64,000 bases of DNA from Microvelia longipes. Taxonomy: Eukaryota > Arthropoda > Insecta > Hemiptera > Veliidae. This document shows positions 46,889-59,300 of the stretch, piece by piece. Made by a program: the position numbers and the translations under genes. Each line of letters starts with the position of its first letter. Within the stretch, counting starts at the first letter, position 1. The notes under the pieces were generated by a model. That model saw only the letters and a list, made by a program, of their open reading frames with translations. It did not search any database and was not told where the DNA came from. The stretch covers positions 27,173,342 through 27,237,341 of the forward strand of contig JACMZG010001863.1 in assembly GCA_018340805.1 (NCBI GenBank). The letters are read 5' to 3'.

Positions 46889-49800
46889 CTGGAAATAAAA
46901 AAAAAAACATCAAATAAAACATTAAGTTAAAGAAACTATTAAAAATGTATCAAAAGAGAAGTGAAAGTAAATTATTTCATACTTCAGCAAGTCCTAAAAT
47001 GATTGCCAGATCAGTATTCGAGTATACTTTGAAACTCCTCACACAAAATTTATAGCAAGTCCAAACAAGTCCCAAACTGATAGTCGGATCAATGTTTGAG
47101 TATACTTTAAATCTTCTCACACAGAATTGATTGGCAATAATTGCTTATAAATAATTTTCTGTATAAAGGGACCTTGTATCCCCAATGAATACAAGGTTAA
47201 TACGGTGATTATAATTTTTACAATAATATCCATTTATTTTAAATTTTTAATGTGAAGTAACGTAGTAGAAAAAGATTTACACTTAACAAAAACAACCCTT
47301 CATTCAAAATATTCTTCAATTACTGAAGATACATATTGTTATTGTTATACTAACTAAAATATAAATAAAATTAGAATAATGATTTTAATATACCTGGAAG
47401 GTTAGTTCCTCCATTCTGTGTTACGTAATTATTACAATTTCTAGGCATTAATATTGGATCTGGCTCCTTAACAGGATGCTGTGTTTCATACACTGGGTAC
47501 TGGAAAGGGTAATCTATCTGCTCTATGAGGTATGTATTAGATGGAGTCTTTCTCTGGTCCTCCTGAGAAAACAAGAAAAATGTGTTTGTAACATTCTGAT
47601 GGCATTTCATGATTGAATAAAATGTAGGAAAAAATAATCATAAATGTCATTTCCATATGAAAATTCAAAAAAAATTGAAAAAAAAAAACAATCAAAATTA
47701 ATGCATAATAAAAGCCCAATTACAAATGTATCTCTAAGCTAGTTTAAAATTTAATAACACTGCTAAAGAGAGAAAAATAATCTTAAATACATGAAACTAT
47801 AGTAATTTACTTGTGAGTAAATAAATAAATTAAATCAGAGTAGAATACTCCGAGGATAGACATTATTCTGTACATCTTTCAAAAATGAATAAACTTATCC
47901 TCTAAACAAAGTAATTCATGTATATGAACCAAAGTAAGCATTGAATGCATTTCCAGTTTATTAGACTATCCTATTAATATATTTAACATATTTTGAATTC
48001 CGTACAAAAAAAAATGAATTAAAAAAGAATACAAAAAGTGCAATACAAAAAGAAGAGGTAAGTGAAAAAAAGACAGGAGTGATTGTCACAGAACAAAACA
48101 AAGCCTAAGAGCCATGAAAACAATTAAATTTTTTTCAGTAATAAGGATGTAAATAAGTAGAGCAATAAATTAAAAAAGAAGGTAAAAGAACTATTATTTT
48201 TCATATAAATATCAAAGAAGATATTGACTAAATAAAATTTTAACAGAAGTTTGCATTTTCTTGCTTATAATATAATCATCTTAACTTGCTTATAATAAAG
48301 GGTGGCTTGAAAGAATATGAAACAAATCACAGGATCAAATTAGCTCGTTTTTTTTTTAGCCTGTTGTATGATTTGATATATTAGCCACTTCTAACTTTAT
48401 TTCATAGTTTATATAATTTTTTGCTATTACTTTATAAAGGGTGAAAACGAAGAAAAGAAGAAGGCGAAGAAGAAGAAAATGCGCAAAATAAAAATAAAAA
48501 GCTACATACACGTTTAGTAAAACAACTCACAGCATATTCAGCATTACTATCGGAGTAACTCTCGCTCTTCTCTGAGACGGAACTCAGTGTTTCACCAGTA
48601 ACTGTTTCATTATAACTACTCGGAGCATACATCTCTATAGTGGCTGATTTATTACTTCCCTGCTCACTTGCACCTAAAGGAGATAAAATATGTGTTTATT
48701 AGTAAAAAGAGTTGTCTATTGGACAACTTTGTTATACCACCAGAATTAAAAACAATACATTTATTTTATAATGTTTGAGAGCTAATAAGATCTAATAGTA
48801 GTAAGTAATTATTCAGAGGACAGAATTATTTAATATGTAGTGTAATTTATATTTAATTAAATATAATATTTAATATTTATTTGACAAAAAAATACCATTT
48901 TAATAGAATTTTGGTCAATAAAAACTTTTTAATAAATCAATAAAGTTTTGTTTGTTTACATAATGAGGTACTTGCTATGACTCATATTAATCATTTAACC
49001 TTTTTAAGTTGAACAAATATTAATTCTGATCCTATCATTGACTCTAATTCCATATAATAATCCTAATTTTATCTTATATTTAGTTTTTTATTTTAAAAGA
49101 GAGCGATTTTTGTGAGTTCTAGAATAATCAAACGTCACAGCCAAACATTGTGGGTCTACTATTTATTACACATTAGTAAATGAACCCATGGAACTGATTG
49201 ATTCCAAAACATTGGGGTCTACTAATACACATTGTAAATGAACCCATGGAACTGATTGATTCCAAACATTGTGGGTCTACTAATACACATTGGTAAATGA
49301 ACCCATGGAACTGATTGATTCCAAAACATTGTGGGTCTACTAATACACATTGGTAAATGAACCCATGGAACTGATTGATTCCAAAACATTGTGGTCTACT
49401 AATACACATTAGTAATGAACCCATGGAACTGATTGATTCCAAAACATTGTGGGTCTACTATTACACATTGGTAAATGAACCCATGGAACTGATTGATTCC
49501 AAAACATTGTGGGTCTACTAATACACATTGGTAAATGAACCCATGGAACTGATTGATTCCAAAACAAATCTTGGATTTTTGTAATATCAGTTTATTTCAT
49601 GTAATTTTAACAGATCCTATAACATGTTATATACTGTTTTAACAAGAAAAGTACAAACTATATGGTTAAAGAGTTTAAAAAATATTATAAAGGTCTTAAT
49701 AATTTAAAAATGTGCAAGTAATTAACTGAGTAGTTCTATTCGATGGTATGGCTCAAAACAACATCAATAGAATCTGATTGGCTGATTTTTTCTAGATATG

Positions 49801-52800
49801 AGCCAAAATATTTATTACTTTACAACAAACAAATAAACTTATTTTAGAATTTGTGGTCAAATCATTCACTGGGACCTCAGCTATGTTATTACTATAGATA
49901 TTTTAATGGCCATTTATAATAAATAAAGTAATTTTAATGTTATAGAGATAAGGATAATATTACATTAATCATGATAAAATTATCATGTCAAATCTAGCCA
50001 TGCTAATAAAAAAATATATAATAAAAATGATATCATTATACAATATAATATACCTTTTACTAGAAAACAAAGAAAAGAGTCTCATCACAAAAATAATAGT
50101 ATATTGGCAAAGCGCTTTCAACCTAACAAGAGGCCATCATCAGTGCTATAAAGATAAAGATTAAAAATTCATAAAACTATTCTCTTTTCCAAGATGGTAA
50201 CAGCTCGGAGAGTCTAGTAAGACATTCATGAACATTAACATGTTCATGAGTCATAAAAATTTATGATTAGTATCTTACTCAACTCACCGCTCTGTTACCA
50301 TCTTGGAAAAGAAAATAGTTTCATGTATTTCTAACTTTCATCTTTATCTTCATGGCACTGATGATGGCTTTTTGTAGTAGAAAGCCCAATCAAATTCAAA
50401 TATACCTTTTGTTATATATAACCAGTGTAATGATATTTTCAGGTAATTTTTTAAAATGTAACTACTAGCAATAAAATTATATTTTTATTTCTATTTAAAA
50501 ATATCAAAATTCCCAATTCCTTAACATTACGAGACATAAGATTTTACCATACTAACAATAATGGTCACTAAGTATATTTTAACCCCAATTACAAATTGCC
50601 ATAAACATTCATGATTATTAAAAAAATAAAAAAGACCTTTGTCAGCTTTAGCAGCTCTTTTCTTTTTTTGATAAACAAAACAAGCAATGATGATAGCATT
50701 AAGACAAAGTAGAACTGCAGCAGTGGCAAGGACAGCAACTGCAATTGCAAGAGGAAGATCCGTAGTACTAGCTCGAACAACGGTAACTGGATCTAAATTT
50801 AAAAAAAAATAAAGAATATTTGGATAAAATGTGGTTACCTGTTAATCGTTTGTTATTCCTTCGTTTAATACAACAAGCGAATATGGCGAGATTAGCGACA
50901 AGCAGAGCAGCACCCAGTATACCACCGGATATAAGAAGCAAACTCGGGCCAGATGAGGGTCCGACACCACCGCCCCTACTCGGAAGACTTGGAGGGGCTA
51001 TATCTAACCAAACCAAACAAAAACACAACACAATAGCACCAAATACCTTCCACATCAAACCAGTAGCCACCAGTATACAATATACATGTTATACAGCAAA
51101 TAATTGGACTTACCGCTTAGACTTATAAAAAACTTAACCATTGTTGTATTGCAAAATATTACTTTAATAGGAAATATACAAGAAGTTCTTAAATATAACC
51201 TTTCAATCAAACATTTCAAGCTGAGAGTCTCAGCAAATACTGCTTCTCTTTATAATATAATGTTTACCAATCTTAATATATTACTAAAGATAAGATATGA
51301 AAATTTACTTTAAATAATATCCAAATATTCTAAAATAGAGGAAGATATTTAAAGAAACTTTAAATTACAAGTCATCTAATAACTTCAGCCTGTTATTAGA
51401 TACATAGATGTAACTGCATGGAATGCCATAATGCAGCAATACCACTCAGCTATAATTTACCTACAGGTTAGTTATCATAACAAGGAAAAAACAATCAACT
51501 TATAATTTTAGATCTTGAATAAATAACTAACAGAAAAAACCACAATTTTATTAAACTCAAAAATAAATAATGATACATTTCCGACTCTTAAAATTCTTTT
51601 TGTAATAAAATAATAAATACGTAGACAAAAGTCTGATATAAACTAACTAAAATGTACTACCAGTAACCCACTTAATAGGTTTTAAAAACCTGGGAAAATT
51701 TAGGAAAAGTAAAGATAATAAAAAAAGGAAAAGTTCCACATGTGTGGGATGTTATACAAAGGATAGACTTTAATTAAACTTTTTTTGCATATCCTTTCAA
51801 ACTTTTATCATTGATAAAATAACCTCTGATGTATTTATACTCCAATTTTTATTAACTCTTAATTTGATCAAAACCTTTCTTATTAAAATATTTTTATTCA
51901 ATTGAAACTTGGTCTGCAGTATAAGTAAAGTTTTTGGAACAAAGCTCTCTTATTTATTTTTTATACCAAATTAAATTTCACCGGAGTTTATCAAGGCACT
52001 GTGGAGTGAAAATAACAAATTGATTAAATTTAGTACATGAATCTTTTTTTTGAAAGCATTTGACATTTATTAAGATAATAAGATTGCAATACAACTGGTT
52101 CTAACTACAATTAAAAAAAACCTTTTACAGATTCATTTATTTCTCGTTCAAACTAAGTATTTTTAATCAAGTTTGGTTAAATTGCTGTAGTTTTTATAAA
52201 ATAGAAATTGTTATTATCAACCAGAATAAAGTCGGCAGGATGAAGAATTGATGAAAGAATAAATCCATCAACTATTATTTAATTAAAGTAAGCAATATAA
52301 AGTTACCCATGTTGTCTTTCAAGTCAAGGTATTATTATAATAAATACTTTATAGACAACTTGTACAGTTCATGCTACAGAAATATGTAGTAGAATAGTCT
52401 CCAAGATTTGTCATGCATAACATGTATGTTAATATAAAGATAACATTAAAAACAAATTAAATGAACATCAAATTATCTAGTGTACAACTATATTATTAGT
52501 TACTTAATAACTTGATAAGAAAAATAAATTTAATCATCATAAATCAATTAAGATGCAATAATATTGAAACAGGTTATTGAAGAGTCAATCACATGGCTTG
52601 CTTTATTTCACGCCATATTCTAAGAAATGTTTCTTGAACATATGAAAAACTAAAAAGTCAAACTTAGACAAAGAACTTGGTTTAGATTTGACTTGACCAA
52701 TTTTAAGGGATTGAAATAATTGGCAGAATGTGTATGAGAATTTTTTTTTAGAATTTAACTCTAGTAAAATTTTTTTGGCTTTACAGCCTAATATTTAAAT

Positions 52801-53228
52801 TATATATCAGTTAAAGCTATAATTCATCAAACTAATCAAATTTGATGTTCAATTTATTAATAATCATAAGTTAAATATATAAGTTATAATTGAGTGATAC
52901 CAAAAAAGCAATATTATGGTCAAATGATGAGACCCCCCCCCTTTTTGGTAAGATTATATAATAATTTCACATGGCTTAGGACTATTTTATAGTATAAGTT
53001 ACGATTAATAAGCATGTAAAAGAGGCAGATTTCCCACTTTCAGAAGAACTTGTTAGGGGAAGACTTATGACTGGAACGAAAAATAAAAAGTCTCCCCAGA
53101 GTTTAACTGTGCAGAAATGTTTTATTCTTTTGTTCTATTACAATGGACTTCATGTATGCTCATTTTAAAACATGTTGTATTATTCTTTATTAATATAAAG
53201 ATCAAATAATGATATCACTCAATATAAG

Positions 53229-53302
<74 letters not shown>

Positions 53303-56300
53303 ATATATCGGTATATAATCATAATACTTAATTGTTCATATGCTTAAATCAAGGTTGGCTTTTTAATGGCACAGAAACGTGACAATAATATTTTATTTCA
53401 GAATTATTTATGGATTAAAGCAATTGTTGCACTACACCTTTTCCAATTTTATTTGAGAACATATCAATTGTATTTGAGATTCGAAAATATATTTTTAGAA
53501 AACATCAATTGAATTTGAAACAGTCAGTTGTATTTGAGTAGGCATTAAATGAATTTAAGCAGTGGAATTCTATTTAAGAATTTATTAAATGTTTTTGAGA
53601 ACTAGTGATTTGATAATGAGAAACTCAAAATTCGGCCAATTTTACATTACTATTTCTATTTTCAAATTCTCAAAATTCAAATTCTTCTCAAATTCAAATT
53701 ACCCTTTTTGAAATGAAATTAAACAATTCTCAATTTTATATAATGCTTCTCTCAAATAAATTGACTATTCTCAACTACATTGTTTGTTTATCAAATTCAA
53801 CAGACTAATCCAATTTACATTTGATATTTTCTCAAATACAAGTTATATTCTCAAATACAACTAAATATCTCTCAAATAAATGTGGAAAAGGTGTAGTAAG
53901 AAGAATTTGACATAATATTAATATTATTTTCAAAAGTTAAAATGGACTATTTATAAAGAATGTTATAAATTATAGCCTTGAGTATAGTAATACACAATTA
54001 TCAGTTATTATCAGTTGAGAGCATGGGAAAATATTGCGAGGGACCCATTGAGGATCCTGGATGTTAAACTACTCCCACAATTTCATATTAGACTAATAAC
54101 CTCATTGGTTCCACTACAATATTTATAACCCTGTCAACTGATTATAACTGTGTGCATTTTCACTAAAGTAAATTTCATTAAGGACCACATATTGCAATGT
54201 CCTTTGATAATAAACAAAATATTTTTTTTTCTATTACTTTAAAATCAATTCTTTATGCTGAACAATATCTCCCCCCCCCCAAAAAAAAAACACATAAATT
54301 AATATGAATAATTTTAACATAAATAATCAGTGTAAATGTGTTAATACTACTAATTGTTAGTAGCGTGAAAGTGATTAATTGTATTAATTATGTGTTAATG
54401 AATAATTACAATGTTAACAATACAAAATTAAATGTTAGTTAACAACTACAGGTTCTATCCATGCAAAACATGCAAATAATTACATAATGGGGGACAAACA
54501 GTTGAATAACAAACGATAACAAACAAAATGAAGACAAATTTAAAAACTAGTCATTCAAAAATACATAAAAAATATAACATTTAAACAATACTAAAAACTC
54601 AAATACCTTAGCATCATAATTTAACAAAATAATGATAGAGAAAGAATTTCAGTTCAGATCTAAAAACTTGCACTTTAAAAAGTTTGATCAGATTCAGTGA
54701 GGATAATAAATAACATCATCATGTTTAAATGAATTAAAAATATGTATGTGTAGAAATAAAACCTGTGTAAGTAATGCTTTATTTATCAACTTAGGCTTAA
54801 TACTTGAGTTCAGTATGAAAATATATCATAATGCATAGTAATTAATTTTTAAATATATTATTTTAACATTTAACAATTGTTAAAATACTTCTTACAGTTC
54901 TCTTTACTTTATTTTTAATTTTTGGTTATATATATTTATTTAATACCTTTGTCTTATTAGTTGGTAAATTAAATCAAATCCAATATTATTTTTTTATTAA
55001 TAATGTAAGTGCAAATTAAATAAATTTCATTCAAAATAAGTGCAGGGTGTATCAAAAATAAATTTAAAAAAATTAAAAATCTAACAATAAAAACTATTTA
55101 TTACTAATAAAATAATCAAAAAGTGCATGTCTTTTATTCTAACTACCTACTGTCAAGAACATAAGATCTGTCAAGTATGCATCTTATCCCAAATATTGGA
55201 AAAACAGGCACCAGAGCAAAGTAATGGTTGTCTAAGGGTATCAATTAATTGTAAGTTTGTTGAAATGGAATACATTATAACATGAATAAGCAATTAAAGA
55301 AAAATAGATGAAATCTTAGTTTTGATAAGTAACTCACTATTACCCCATCATAAGGATGGGATATAATAATTCTCTTTAAATGTGTTATTCAGCTATGTTT
55401 GTTTCATAAAAAGAAATAAGGAATCACAATAAAAAATCTTGGTTCCAAATTTCAATTAATCATAATGATAATTAAGCCTTGGGTAACTCAAAAAATTATC
55501 ACTTTGAGAAGAGGAGACGGGGAGGAGGGCGTTTTAAAAACGCAAAATTTTACAGAAAATTCTGACAAGGTCTAGAAATGTCTTTTCAGGGAGCCATGTA
55601 AGCATGCTCTTTTACACACTAGCAGTAAAATGAAATCAATATTTCTTATTTTACACAGGAGTTATTTTGTTTTAAATATTTTTGGCTATTAATTAAAAAA
55701 GATAATACTTTTCAAAGAGACAGATCAGATGAGCTTAACATTTAAGTGCACATAAAAATAATTACTCAATCACACAAAATAAAAACTCAAATCTAAGTGG
55801 TTTGGTGTAACTACTATAAAAAAATATGGTGCAGAACTTTTATTAAAAAATATGATTACTCAAAAACAAATAGAACAAAGTATATTTGTTCTTCAATGAA
55901 AACTGTCAATTAAAGTCACTTACTTGATGTTGTAGCTTTGAGAGTGTCTGGGAGGTAGCGGGTTTGTCCCATTCTATTTTGAGCCATGACACTGAACACA
56001 TACTGAGTACCTAATTCTAAATTTGTTACTGTGTAGACAGAGTTATTACCAGTATCCTCATACCTGTAATCAAATATAAACAGTAATATAGCAAATAGTT
56101 TCACAAATTCACGTAATTTTACTTGATCACAAGTAATGTTCTTGAATAGGTTTTGGAATGGCCAAAAGGTCACAGTCACTTACTTAGCTTTATAACTTAT
56201 ACACAGATAGTTCTGGCTGGGGTTCAAATCCCAGTCAAGATGATATTGGTTTCACTTGCTTAAGTATCTCATGGTGTGCTAATAGTGCCTTAGGACACAT

Positions 56301-59300
56301 ATAGGAGAGAGTAACTAAGGCCTCAAAAAAGTGAGCTACTAACTAGGATCTGGAAAAAATTGGTTCCTCTCTCTCTTTGTAAACGAATGCTCATAAATAC
56401 TACTCTTATTTTAATTTACTAAAATACTTATCAACAACTTACTTATAATTAGAGTTTTGCTGATGAGCTGGTTTATATCTCAGTCTAAATGATTGAGATA
56501 AGCCTCCATCAAAGCCAGGATCCCAACCAAGTGTCAATGAATCATGGGATGCATTCAACACTCTCAGCTGTGAAGGTACATCAGGTACACTGGTAACGCT
56601 AAGCCTTACTGTAGATGAGGCAAATCCAAGCTGATTCCGAGCTATACACTCGTATCGCCCATAATCACTTACTTCAACATTACGTATCTTTAGAATTGAT
56701 TCAAAATGAACTGCATCAATCTGTCAACAAGGAAGGGAGTTATAGATCTCTAATAATACAAATATAATATATTATACATTTTAAACAATATTTTTTTTAA
56801 TTATAATTATAACTCTTAATTACACCATAAGAGGGTATTATATACAGATTATTCAGGGTAACATTACTACTCAAAAAGTTACCATCGTTTTGAGGGATAC
56901 AACAGTGTACGTGTACAGGTTCTCAATAATGACTTGGAGGGCTACATGGCTGGCACCATAGTGAAACAAACTGGCTATTAACATCCTCATTTAGCATGGT
57001 GATGATAGTTATGAAGCTGATGTTGAGAGAAGCACATAAAGAAAACATTCACTTTAACTCAAGACAATGGTTCCATATGACAGTCTTTCCTCATTTAGTA
57101 TCTTAGATATTTTAACTTTTTCTCTAGTTATATTATATTATAATGTTAAAACATGATTCGTTGCAATACTTATATGGATGTTCTTGTTTAGAAAACAATA
57201 CAGATATTAACGTTTGTAAGAGTTATTTTAATTATGAATGTTTTTAGGGGAAATTAATAAATAAATAAAGACACATTATCTGATCACTTAAAACAGTTAT
57301 CGAAATCACCAAAAGGATGAGAGCTCAATAATGATCTACCTCTTATTAGAAACAATAAAACTAATAATTTAAAAAGAGGATTTAAGGAAGAAACCCCTTT
57401 ACATTTTAACTAATGAATGTTTTAAGTGGATTTACATTAGAAAACAATGTTTATAATATTATCGTAGCAATTTATAGAGATATAATTTTCATACACACTT
57501 ATCACTTCTATTCAACATTTTATATAAAAATTTATAAATAATAAATAACACAACTAACCTGTTTATAATCAATGAGATATTTATGAAAATCAGATGATAT
57601 AACGGAGCCTTCCCTAGACCAGGTAAAGTTAGCAGGAGGTGCACTTGATACTCTGCATATTAATTTACCACTATCTCCGTTATTACTTGCTGCTTTACTA
57701 AGAGCAGGAGATTGATCCATTTCAGGTTTATCTAGAAGAGATCAAAACAATACAATGATTAGGTGGGTAAAATTGAGAAATACTATAGCGCCCTACGTTC
57801 TAGAGCAAATTCCTCTACCAAGATAGAGCAAGTATTTCTGACCAAGATATGGATTTTGTTAAGACAGTATAGTTTAGTCAGAACCCATTAACACTAATAA
57901 CATAATCAGACTCAATAAAAATACCATTGTTGTTGGTTTGCCATATAAACAAAGTGGGTTACATAATACACTTTCACCTATAATATATTCTTTCAGTGGA
58001 CACAAGTTCAAAATTTGTTAAATACGTAACATTCAAAAGCTCACTAAAGAGGAGCAATACAAAATAAGTGATAATGATAAATTGGTAATGTAGCATTTTA
58101 TTCGTATATAAATATTACTTGATAAATAAAAGTATATATAAAGTTTGTTCTTTATGGGAAGATGTATTACCTATATGAATAAAATGACTATTAAATGAAT
58201 GAAAATAAATGTCGAATTTAAAGAATATTTATAAAAATAAATAAGAATATGAATTAAAATATTTATTTAAAGAAATAAATAAACGTCTAACATTTAAGAA
58301 GACATCTTTAACAGATTCATTTCCAAGACCATTATTAGCTACACATTGAAAATGTCCAATGTCTTCTTTGGTTACTTTTCTAAGAGTGAGGTAAGAAGTG
58401 TTGTTTTGCCAGGTCACAGATGATCTAATAGTCATGTCTGGCATGTTGGATCTACGCCATGAGACATGATCCTGGGTAAGAGGCGAGCCATCAGCCCGAC
58501 ACCATAGCAATGCATCTTCTTTCTCTTTAGTCAAAACTCCATCACTTACTTCAGTAATAGTTGCAGAATCTGGTTAACAAAGAAAATATTATGTTTGTGG
58601 GAAATCGTTACAGAATTATCTGACATTGTTTAGGTCAGAGCAAATATAAAAAAAATATTTTATTTCAACATCAACAATGTGCTGAATAAGAAATATTGAA
58701 GGTCCTTTGGAGAAAAGTGTCATATAATAAACAAATATGACTTTTGTTTCTTTTAGCAAAAAACGTAGAATCATATTAATGCAGTTAAGGTGTAGGAATC
58801 TTGTTCAATCTAAATGTCATCAAACTCCTCAACAAGATTCTTCAAATTCTTGCCAATAAGATGAGAAATTATAAAACTTAAAATAAAAATCTTGAAGTGA
58901 CTGCTGGAGTTGTTTTTTTTTTTCTTCTTCACTTATAGCTTATAGATGTTTTGTTCCTAGAAGTATAGATTAAATTCTATACTTCATCTATTACTCTGAC
59001 CTACAACTAGGCACCTCTGATAAATAAATTTAAATTTTTGTGCTCAGTTGTAAAAATAATATGATTTGTAAATCTTAGGTCTTAAGAAGAGAATCATTTC
59101 TTCACTTTTAATTCATAAATATTATACATGTAAATATATATATAAATCAGGCACCTATTTACAAGAGACTGATTAAGAAGAGATTTAAGAGAGATTTAGT
59201 GAATTCAATTCTAACAACTTTAAAAAGAAAACAACTCTGGACCTTAATACACATACAGTCATGTAAAATATAATGCACATTTTATGTACATTGTCTCTCC

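Larger units (their letters stand above)
48674..50636 (-). other. intron with minisatellite and Penelope-derived foldback
   Basis: Between the transmembrane exons and the tail. Holds the 61-bp minisatellite (49,141-49,564) and the foldback at 50,077-50,390; the rest is AT-rich. Confidence 0.7.
51004..55923 (-). other. 4.9-kb intron between FN3 and transmembrane exons
   Basis: AT-rich. Holds the TA microsatellite (53,229-53,310) and a MITE (53,432-53,896). A C11-A10 homopolymer pair lies near 54,271. No further exon was recognised. Confidence 0.65.

Noticed and set aside
49173..49442. 89-codon minus frame with repeated GINQFHGFIYQCVLVDPQC
   Set aside because: It is the translation of the 61-bp minisatellite.
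51104..51313. 69-codon plus frame and the frame at 50,820-51,128
   Set aside because: They lie antisense to, or beside, transmembrane exon A of the nephrin-like gene and show no domain or codon evidence of their own.
56205..56235. tRNA gene
   Set aside because: Only a B-box/T-arm-like segment exists; no acceptor, D or anticodon arms were found upstream.
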